The translations under genes were made by a program, and so were the position numbers. The notes beneath the pieces were generated by a model. It was given only the letters and a program-made list of their open reading frames with translations, was not told where the DNA came from and ran no database searches. From UBA4416 sp040376995 (GTDB lineage: Bacteria > Bacteroidota > Bacteroidia > B-17B0 > Aurantibacillaceae), in contig JBEIPP010000004.1 in NCBI GenBank assembly GCA_040376995.1, forward strand, positions 1 through 46,445: 46,445 nucleotides of DNA, read 5' to 3'. Positions within the stretch are counted from its first letter, which is position 1; each line of letters begins with the position of its first letter. Below are positions 15,670-25,500 of this stretch, piece by piece.

Positions 15670-16959
15670 ATGTCGTTAGTAGCAGATAATAAAAGTGCAG
15701 TTACACAAACATTGTTAGACCAACTTCAAAGTAAGTCTTCAAAGGTTGCTTTTATGCCTGACGCAGAAATTATTTCTGCAATCAGATATTTAGAAGACAA
15801 AGGCATTCCTAATAACAAGCACGAAGACTATAAATACTGTAATATCGAAGCGGTTCTTCGCAAAGAATTTAAATCAGTTGAACAAGCATTTAATGAATTA
15901 ACTAACGCTGACATTGCTCCATTAAAAATAGATGAGGCGATTAACTTAGTATTAGTTAATGGTGTATATAGTGAAGAGTTAAGTGAGAAAATGATTGTAA
16001 AAGGTTTAACAGTTAACTCGTTAAATGAACTGTCTAATTCTGAAAAAGCACTATTATGTTCTCAAGCAAAATCTGATACCGATGCTTTAATTGCTTTAAA
16101 CACGGCATTCTCAGCAAATGGTTTGTTTTTACAAGTGGATAGAAATAATATTATTCCCATGCCATTACATGTAATTTATGTGAATAGTGGTAATGCAAAT
16201 ATTGTAACGAATACTCGCAGTTTTATTAATGTTCAAGCCAACGCACAAGCAACCTTAATCGAAAGCTTTTATAACATTGGTTCAGCAAAAGTGTTCTCAA
16301 ATTTTGTAAGCGAAAAGTTTGTAGGAGAGAATGCAAAATTAACGTGTCATACATTTCAAAACGAAGGCGCTTTGTCTTATTCGGTTAATACAAACCAAGT
16401 AAAGATTAATAAATATTCTAACTACTCAAACACAACCATGACTTTGAGTGGAGAATTAGTGCGTAACAATCACAATGTGGTGTTAGCAGATTCTAATTGC
16501 GAAGCGCACTTAAATGGTTTATTTATTTCTAGTGGTACTCAGCAAATAGATAATCATACATTAATTGATCATCAAATGCCACATTGCGAAAGTAATGAGT
16601 TATACAAAGGCATCGCTAAAGATAAATCTGCAGGAACATTTAACGGAAAAATATTTGTTCGTAAAGACGCACAAAAAACAAATGCTTATCAAAGCAGCAA
16701 AAATATTTTGATGAGCGATGACGCGACAATTAATACAAAACCTCAATTAGAAATTTATGCAGATGATGTAAAGTGTTCACATGGAACATCCACTGGTAAA
16801 ATAGACACAGAAGCTTTGTTTTATTTAAAAGCTCGTGGTATTGGAGAAGAAAGCGCTCGTAAGTTATTATTACAAGCCTTCGCTCAAGAATTAATTGACA
16901 AAATTGAAATCCCTTCCTTACAAGAAAGAGTACTACATTTGTTCGAAAAATCACTTTAA
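15670..16959 (+). CDS. sufD: Fe-S cluster assembly protein SufD
   Basis: 429 residues, a paralogue of SufB. The N-terminal helical part (GIPNNKHEDYKYCNIEAVL) precedes the beta helix. The C-terminal DDVKCSHGTSTGKIDTEALFYLKARGI contains the conserved His of the SHG motif that, with SufB residues, holds the nascent cluster. It starts 1 nt after the sufC stop and is followed by sufS after 2 nt, so sufC, sufD and sufS are tightly coupled. The length is normal. Confidence 0.97.
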   Translation: MSLVADNKSAVTQTLLDQLQSKSSKVAFMPDAEIISAIRYLEDKGIPNNKHEDYKYCNIEAVLRKEFKSVEQAFNELTNADIAPLKIDEAINLVLVNGVYSEELSEKMIVKGLTVNSLNELSNSEKALLCSQAKSDTDALIALNTAFSANGLFLQVDRNNIIPMPLHVIYVNSGNANIVTNTRSFINVQANAQATLIESFYNIGSAKVFSNFVSEKFVGENAKLTCHTFQNEGALSYSVNTNQVKINKYSNYSNTTMTLSGELVRNNHNVVLADSNCEAHLNGLFISSGTQQIDNHTLIDHQMPHCESNELYKGIAKDKSAGTFNGKIFVRKDAQKTNAYQSSKNILMSDDATINTKPQLEIYADDVKCSHGTSTGKIDTEALFYLKARGIGEESARKLLLQAFAQELIDKIEIPSLQERVLHLFEKSL

Positions 16960-16961
16960 TT

Positions 16962-18182
16962 ATGTTTAATGTAAACGAAATACGCAAAGACTTCCCTATT
17001 CTTTCAAGAACAGTAAACGGAAAATCATTAGTGTATTTTGATAATGGTGCTACTGCGCAAAAACCACAAATGGTTATTGATGCTATTTCGCATTATTATG
17101 CTTACCAAAATTCAAACATCCATCGTGGCGTTCATACATTAAGCAGAGAAATTACGATTGCTTACGAAGAAGCTCGTAAAACCATACAATTACACCTTAA
17201 TGCCAAACAAGCTAGTGAAATTATTTTCACGAAAGGTACAACTGAATCAATCAATTTAGTAGCACATTGTTTTGGAAACTTAGCAATTACAGAAGGAGAT
17301 GAAATCATCATCACACAAATGGAACATCATAGTAATATTGTTCCATGGCAACAATTATGTGAAGAAAAAAAAGCTGTTTTAAAATATATTCCTATTAATC
17401 AAGATGGTGAATTAATATTAGAAGAACTTCCAAAATTAATTACAGCAAAAACAAAACTCGTTGCCTTTACCCAAATTTCTAATACACTTGGTACGATTAA
17501 TCCAGTGAAAGAAATGATTTCAACCATTCGTTCATTATCTAAAGCAGCTGTATTAATTGATGGTGCTCAAGGGGTTCCTCATTTAAAGCCAGATGTACAA
17601 GATTTAGACTGTGACTTTTACGTTTTTAGTGGACATAAATTATTTGGTCCAACTGGCGTTGGTGTATTATATGCTAAAGAAGAATGGTTACAACAATTTG
17701 GTCCTTACCAAACCGGAGGAGGAACCATTAAAACAGTTACTTTACAAAAAACTGAATTTGCAGATTCTCCTTTAAAATTTGAAGCAGGAACACCTCATAT
17801 TGAAGGTGGTATTGGTTTAGCGGCTGCCATAAAATATGTCACTGAAATTGGTTTTGAAAATATTCAAAAACACGAAGATGATTTATTAAAATATGCTACC
17901 AAACAATTAAAAGAAATTGAAGGCTTAGTGATTTATGGCAACGCCAAACATAAAACTTCTGTTATCTCTTTTAATGTTGCTTCTATTCATCCTTTTGATA
18001 TTGGAACCTTATTAGATAAATATGGCGTCGCTATTCGTAGCGGACATCACTGTACACAACCCTTATGGCAGTTCTATAATATTCCTGGAACCATCAGAGC
18101 GTCTTTTGCTTTTTATAATACATTTGAAGAAATAGATGTATTTATTGAAGCGCTTAAAAAATCAATTAGATTATTGAGCTAG
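16962..18182 (+). CDS. sufS: Cysteine desulfurase SufS
   Basis: 406 residues. PLP lysine is K226 in VFSGHKLFGPTG and the persulfide cysteine is C364 in RSGHHCTQP; both numbers equal those of E. coli SufS, and the short RSGHHC loop marks a group II desulfurase. It takes sulfur from cysteine and passes it, normally through SufE or SufU, to SufB. No sufE or sufU lies in the window: the next gene, pepT, is convergent, so the partner must be elsewhere. Confidence 0.98.
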   Translation: MFNVNEIRKDFPILSRTVNGKSLVYFDNGATAQKPQMVIDAISHYYAYQNSNIHRGVHTLSREITIAYEEARKTIQLHLNAKQASEIIFTKGTTESINLVAHCFGNLAITEGDEIIITQMEHHSNIVPWQQLCEEKKAVLKYIPINQDGELILEELPKLITAKTKLVAFTQISNTLGTINPVKEMISTIRSLSKAAVLIDGAQGVPHLKPDVQDLDCDFYVFSGHKLFGPTGVGVLYAKEEWLQQFGPYQTGGGTIKTVTLQKTEFADSPLKFEAGTPHIEGGIGLAAAIKYVTEIGFENIQKHEDDLLKYATKQLKEIEGLVIYGNAKHKTSVISFNVASIHPFDIGTLLDKYGVAIRSGHHCTQPLWQFYNIPGTIRASFAFYNTFEEIDVFIEALKKSIRLLS

Positions 18183-18200
18183 ATTTTTAACTATAGTTTT

Positions 18201-19451
18201 TTATTTCGCCTTCTCTTCCCAAATCATCGCTAAATGTACAATGGTTTGAGTTGCTTTTTCCATGTCTTGAACACTTACCCATTCTAATTTGCTATGAAAG
18301 GCATGTTCGCCTGCGTAAATATTTGGACAAGGTAATCCCATAAAAGATAAGCGAGAACCATCTGTTCCACCACGTATACTTGATAAAACTGGTTTAACAC
18401 CTGTTCTACCAATTGCCTCTAAAGCATTCTCAACTACAAAATAACACGTATCTAATACATCTTTCATATTACGATATTGCTCTGTTACTTTAAATTCGTA
18501 GCTAGATTTTTTATAGTTTGATAAAACAGATTTAGTGATTTCTTCTAATTCTGCTTCTAATGATTTTAATGTGGGAGTATCAAAAGCACGAATGATAAAT
18601 TTTATTTCTACTTGTTCTAAACCACCATTGATAGCAACTGGATGAATAAATGGTTGTTTCTTTTCTGTCGTTTCAGGTGTTTTATCTTTTGGAATACGAT
18701 TAATTATTTCGGCAGCAATTTTAATAGAATGTTCCATTTTATCTTTTGCAAAACCTGGATGCGTTGGAATACCATTAATTGTAATAGTTACTCCATCTGC
18801 ACTAAATGTTTCATTCTCTAAATGTCCTAATGATTCCCCGTCCATGGTGTAGCCATATTGCGCACCTAAACGTTTCATATCTACTTTATCAGTACCTCTT
18901 CCAATTTCTTCATCAGGTGTAAATAAAATACGAATTGCTCCATGTTTTACTTCTGGATGAGTTATTAAAAAATGAGCAGCATCCATAATTTCCGCTATAC
19001 CCGATTTATTATCGGCTCCCAATAATGTTGTACCATCTGTTGTAATAATATCATTACCTATTTGTGCTGCTAAATCTGGATGCTCAGCAAATCTAATAAT
19101 TTGGTTTTTATCATTTGGTAATACAATATCTTTTCCATCATACTTTGTATGTATAATTGGATTTACATTTTCGCCACTACAATCTGGCGAAGTGTCCATG
19201 TGAGAACAAAAACAAATCACAGGAACCTGCTTAGTTGTATTGGATGGAATAGTAGCATAAACGTAACCATATTGGTCTAGTTCTGCATCTTTAATCCCCA
19301 TAGCAATTAATTCTTCAACCAATAATTTCCCTAGATTTTTTTGTTTTATCGTGCTAGGACAAGTTTCCGAATTTGGGTCAGATTGAGTATCAATTTTTGC
19401 GTAACGAATAAAACGTTCAGTTACTGTGTGTGTGTATGTTGTGAAGTCCAT
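18201..19451 (-). CDS. pepT: Tripeptide aminopeptidase (peptidase T, M20B)
   Basis: 416 residues, close to E. coli PepT. Di-zinc site motifs are present: SHMDTSPDCSG, LLGADNKSGIAEIMDA, TPDEEIGRGTDKVDM, and the late RGGTDGSRLSFMGLPCPNI with GEHAFHSKLEWV. The catalytic Asp of HMDTS and the Glu pair of PDEE are in place. The enzyme removes N-terminal residues from tripeptides in the cytoplasm. It is the last of three consecutive minus-strand peptidase genes and converges on sufS with an 18-nt gap. Confidence 0.96.
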   Translation of the reverse strand: MDFTTYTHTVTERFIRYAKIDTQSDPNSETCPSTIKQKNLGKLLVEELIAMGIKDAELDQYGYVYATIPSNTTKQVPVICFCSHMDTSPDCSGENVNPIIHTKYDGKDIVLPNDKNQIIRFAEHPDLAAQIGNDIITTDGTTLLGADNKSGIAEIMDAAHFLITHPEVKHGAIRILFTPDEEIGRGTDKVDMKRLGAQYGYTMDGESLGHLENETFSADGVTITINGIPTHPGFAKDKMEHSIKIAAEIINRIPKDKTPETTEKKQPFIHPVAINGGLEQVEIKFIIRAFDTPTLKSLEAELEEITKSVLSNYKKSSYEFKVTEQYRNMKDVLDTCYFVVENALEAIGRTGVKPVLSSIRGGTDGSRLSFMGLPCPNIYAGEHAFHSKLEWVSVQDMEKATQTIVHLAMIWEEKAK

Positions 19452-19560
19452 GTTTAATTTTTACCTCAGTGCACTCAAAGTTTTTGAAGAGAACGTTTTG
19501 GATTTGTTTTTTAGTTAATAAGTTATACCAATGTAATTTATTTTTTTAAAAATTTACTAA

Positions 19561-22500
19561 TTAGTCAATAGAAATTAATTTATAATTAAATGTTTTTTCC
19601 TTACATGTGATTTTTAAAAAATAAATTCCTTTTGCTAAATAATCAATGGAGTAATCATGATCTCCTTTTTCATAAAATTTTTTATCAGTTATGGTTTTTA
19701 TTTTTTGTCCTAATGCATTTAATAATTCTAAATTTAATTCTGAATCATCTATTAATTTTAACTTTATAGTTGTTTGCGAGCTAAACGGATTTGGGAATAC
19801 ATTAAGACTAAATAGTTCAACACCAGTTTCTGTCAAGCCAACATTTGTTGAAATAACAACGGTGGTTGACATTGTATTTACACATCCACCTGAAATAATT
19901 GTTAATTTAACTGTATAGGTTCCAGCAGCAGTATATGTATGTGTTGTTGTTTCATTACCAGATAAAACGCCATCTCCAAAATCCCAGGTGTATGCTAAAC
20001 CTCCACTTAAACTAGTTGTGTATGTTAATAGTTGGTTTACATATTGTAAACCAGCAATATCAAAACTAAATAACAGTGGGTTAACTATAACTGTTTTTGG
20101 AATATAATTACTGCCAAAGGCATTTGTTGCAATTAATAAAACTGTATATGTTCCAGCACTGCTATATGTATGTATAGGGTTTTGACTCGAGGAAGCGTTT
20201 CCATCCCCAAAATTCCAGCTCCAGCTTGTTGGATTGTTTAATGAATTATCAGTGAAATTAACTGTTCCCTGGCATGAATTGATGATTGTACTAAAAGCTG
20301 CAACCGGAGGCACATTATTTGGTTGTATTTTAATGGTATAATCTTCTGCTTGACCATAATAAGAATTGTAACATGAAGAATTAATTGTATAACCATTATG
20401 TTCATCAATAACACGCATTCTTAAAGGTGTATTTAAAACTGCAGTAATAGGTGGACTAAAAGTTAAAGTATGGGTTGATAATTTATTTAAAGAATTTAAA
20501 ATTTGTTCCGTTCCTGTAAAAGTGCCGTTATTATCAAAATCAATCCAAACACTTACGTTTTCATAATAAGAAGGACTGGTTGTTACATTAAGCGTATATG
20601 TTGTTCCTAATGTTAAAGTTGTTTGATTGTTACAACTAAAATCCTGATAACCTTCCGGATTTGAATAGCCCGAACTTTTATTAATTGTATTTAGGTTAAC
20701 ATTTAATATTCCATAAGTAGATCCATTCATGTAGCTAATTGGTGTACATGAATTTGAAATAGGGCCATCAACTCCGCTTATTGTGAGTATTTTCGTGTAC
20801 GTTGAACACATCGTTCCGTTGCAAGCAGTTAATGATATTGAGTAAGTTCCAGCTACAGAATAAGTAATTGTAGGATTAGTAAGAGTTGAAGATACTCCAT
20901 TTCCAAAATTCCAGTTATAAGAAGTTGCGGTATTTACTGTTGTATTGGTAAATGTTACAATTCCTGTACAATTATTTAAATTTGTAAATGTAAAATTTGC
21001 ACAAGGATTATTACCTACAATCATGGTTATCGGCACGGTATAAGTTGGTATTATAGGATCGTTTGAAGTAATTATCAAATTTGTAGTATAAGTTCCAGCT
21101 AATAAAGTACCCGAGTTTAATGTAAACGTAACAGTAGAATTATTACTAGGTGTTACAGTTTGTGATGTGTTTGAAATAGTTAACCAACTTGGTAAAACAG
21201 AATTAGAGTTTTTAACGGAATTTGCAATTATTTTAGAAAAATTATTATCCACACTATAGTAATCACTTCCAATAAATACTGCATTTCCTAAGCCAATTTG
21301 TTTTTTACAAACAACAGAATAGGCACCACTTTTTACAAAATTTACAATTGATGGGTCCGATAATAAAGGCGCATAAATTGCATTTGGAGCAGCTATGGCT
21401 CCCATTGGCAATCCCCTCATTATAACATCATTTGTATCAATTACCACTACGCCCGATGATATATTTGTCACATTAGTTGGAGAAAATATTCCTAAATCTC
21501 TGTGAGTGTATAAATTATCTGAACCACATATGATCGCTGTTCCTCCCCCAGAAATGAAATTATTAATTGTTACACTATACGTTTGTAAAAAACCTGACAC
21601 GTATGATTCTTGTTCTGGTATTAATATAACTTTTTTCCCTACTAACGCAGCTTGTAATAGTGGTACAGAGGTTAGCGCATGTTGAGTTATATTGCAACCT
21701 GCATAATAACTGTTAATAGAATTAATAGTATTTATATATTCTCCGGTCATATCAACATAATTAGTTATAGCTAATACATTTACTGAACTTGAAGTAGATG
21801 ACCCTGAAATACTATACGTTAAATTTGATCCACCTATATTGGAAATGTTTAATGATCCAGTTGAAATGGAACTACAAGCAGATAAATTAATAGAATAACT
21901 GTTTGGAGAAACGCTAATAGAAGGGGCAGAAGCAACAGTACCAGATAAACACACGTTTTGATTCCCTCCATTATTAGTAATTCGTAAGGTATCATTAATT
22001 ACACCTACTGTTGTGGGACTAAACTTCACATATATTTTTTTGTTACCAAACGGCGCAATACTAAAAGAAGTAGATGGTGTATAAGTGAAGGTCGAATTTG
22101 AAGTACTTAAGGACGTTACAGACATTGTTGCACAACCAGTGTTATATAAAACTAATGAATCAGTTTTATTGGTATACTGTGTTATCGTTCCGAAAGATTT
22201 ACAATTAGCCGAAACGGAAGATGTTGGAGATCCAAAAACACTGAACGAAACCGGAACTGTAAATGTCGGAGTTAAAGGATCGTTTGAATTAACAGTAATG
22301 ACAGATGAATAGGTGCCCGCAGATAACCCGGTAGAGTTAAACGTGTAAGTAATTGCTGATGAATTAGAAGGTGCAACTGTATTAGAAGAAGAACTGCTGG
22401 AAAGCCAAGGAACAGAAGTAACTGAACTTTTTACACTATTTGCTAATATTTTGTTGGAATTTACATCGTTTGAAGCCTGAAAATCAAAAGCTAAATAAAT

Positions 22501-25500
22501 AGCTCTTCCAGAGCCAATATTTCTTTTGCAGGCTATTGAATTTGTTCCAGCATATCTTATATAATTTACAACATTTGTGTTTGAAAAAGTATGATAATAA
22601 TTATAACCAAATGAAGTAATGTTCCCAAAAGGCAAGCCGCGCATGATAACATCATTTGTATCAATAACATTTAAAGTAGATCCAGAACCTATGCTGTTTG
22701 ACGAAGTCGAATTAAACAAACCTAAATCATTCATCATATTTGTATTGTAAAACCCAGACATAAGTGCAGTTCCGCCACTATTTACAAAATTATTTACCGT
22801 TGTACTATAGGTCTGAAAAGAACCTAAAACATATTGAGTACCATTATAAGGCTGAGGGAAGATTATAATATCTTTTCCTTGTAATGCTGTTTGTAGTGCA
22901 GATACATTAGTTAACGTGTGTTGAGTTACGGTGTAATTTACTGAGTAATTATTTAATGCAGTAAGCATATTAGCATAATAATTAGGGTATACTAAATTTG
23001 TTATTACCAAAACTTTAATGTTTGATGCTGAATTTGATCCTATGGCAGTATACGTTAAATTCGATCCGCCATTATTTGCAATTGTTAGGTTAGTAGTTGG
23101 ACTTTGGCCACAACTAGCACTCATAGTAAGTGCACTTGGTGTTACTTCAATAGTAGGAGCAGCTGTTACTGTAGAATTTAAACAAACCTTAATATCTCCT
23201 CCATTACTTATAATACTTAATGTATCATTATATAATCCTGTTAATGTTGGGCTAAACCTAATAGTTATTTTTTTACTAGACCAAGGCGCTATTGTAAATG
23301 ATGCGGCAGGAGTATAACTAAAAGCGGCATTTACATTGGTTAAAGAAGAAACCGACATAGTTGAACAACCAGTGTTAAATATCTTTATAGAATCAGTTTT
23401 ATTTACATATTGCATCATGGTTCCATAACTAATACAGTTGGCAGATACACTTGAGCTAGCAGCTCCTGAAACTGTATAGCTTACAGGCAAACTATAACTT
23501 GGCAATGATAAGTCGTTTGAATTAATAACTACATTTGTTGTATAAACACCTGCCGATAAATTTGCAGTATTAAACTGTAGACTTACTGTATTTGTTCCAG
23601 CCGGGTTAACGGTTCCGGATGTAGGACTTACAGTTAACCAAGGTGAAGAACTCACATTGCTTTTGATAGCATTTGCTAAAATTTTTGAAGAGTAAACATC
23701 CGTATTGTAATAATCAAAACCTATGTAGATTGCTTTACCTGCTCCAATGGCTTTTTTACTAACTACTGAATAACCAGCGTACTTAACTAAATCAACAATT
23801 CCAGTTGTATTAATATATGTTGGATAAAAAGTTGCATTTTGTGCATTGATAAGCAATGGAAGTGTCTTTGTAATTAAATCTGTTGTATCCAACACGTTCA
23901 TAGAACCTGATGAAGTAGTTGCTATATTACTTGCTAAAAACAATCCTATTTCGTTATTAATATTCAAATTATTTCCACAGGTTATAACAAGTCCACCGCT
24001 ATTTGCAAAATTTAAAATACTATTACTATAAGTAGAAATAATACCAGTAGCGATGTTTTGTAGTTCAGGAATAAGCAATATGTTTTTACCAACTAATGCA
24101 TTTTGAAAATTTGTAACATTTGACAAACTATGACTTGTAACTGTGCAGTTAGTAATACCCGAAAGAATTGAGTTCATGTTAGTTGTTTCGTTTGAACCAG
24201 AGTAACCTGTAAGCAATAATAGGTTTCTATTACTAGTACCTAATTGGTTATTAATAGTATATTGTAAATCTCCACTTCCAAAGTTTGATATAGAAGCAGT
24301 AACTGCTATACTTCCTCCGCAAGATGCCAAAGCACTAATTGGATTTGGGGTTACACTAATACTTGCTGGACCTTGCACCAATACAGTTTTAGTTATTACA
24401 CTTGTTGTACTACAATTTGTAGCAGTTAACGTAATGCTTCTTACGCCAGATAAAGTAAATGTTTTTGATGGATTTTGAATAGAAGAAGTTGTGCCATCAT
24501 CAAATTGCCATAGCCACTGATTAGGAGCGTTAGTAGTTTGATCGGATAACAAAACACTTGTATTTAAAGGAGGGCTTGCAACAGATAACGAAAAATTTGC
24601 TACAGGCGGTGTTGTACCCGACAATGTTGATGTCCATGTTGCTGAAAATCCATCATAAGTAGCACTTCCATCAGTCTGCCAAACTATTAGCATCTTACCA
24701 GAATTGGCGTATAATGTAGGAGGTATTGTTGTGCCATTATAGGTTCCTAATAATGGAGCAGCAGTATTTATCCCGTTATATACCCTAAAATAATCACAAC
24801 AACTTTCAAGATTAAATTGACTGAATGAAATAGATATTGTTCCTGTACAGCCCGGATTTATTAAAAACTGACAATTTTCATTGTTTTGATATATACCCGA
24901 TGGTCCGCCTGAGTCATATAGTGAGCCTGAAGAAGCAGACGTAGAGTTGGTTCCTGCACACATATTAAATGCACTAACAACTTTTAAATAAGCAATTTTT
25001 GTTGTACTATCAGTTCCAAAACCGTTAGATGCCACAAGTTTAACAGAGTATGTTCCTGCGGAAGAATATAAAACTGAAGGATTCTTTGCATTTGAATAAG
25101 AAGGTGAGCCGCCCTGAAATTCCCAACGATAATTTGTAGCAACATTTAAAGTAGAGTCAAAAAAGTTTACAGTACTATTTATGGAAGTTAATTTTGTATT
25201 GCTATAAAAATTTGCTATCGGCTTTGATGTAGTTGCAGAAAATCTTACTGTGTAATCTTCGGTTTGACCATATGAATGAGTTGCACATGAATTTGCAATC
25301 GCAGTATAGTCATCAGAAACTCTCAATCTTAATGGAGTATTCAACACAACATTGGTTGGCGTTTGTATAACCAAAGTGTGCGTAGTTATATTATTAAATG
25401 CATTTAATGAGTTGAAAATTAATTCATCTGTTGAATTTAAAACGCCATCATTATTATAATCAATCCAAACAGAAACTTTTTCTTGCATACTTTGAGTCGT

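Noticed and set aside
22085..23317. Plus-strand open frames inside the giant protease gene
   Set aside because: They lie opposite a continuous, domain-rich frame, have no promoter box and no recognisable motif.
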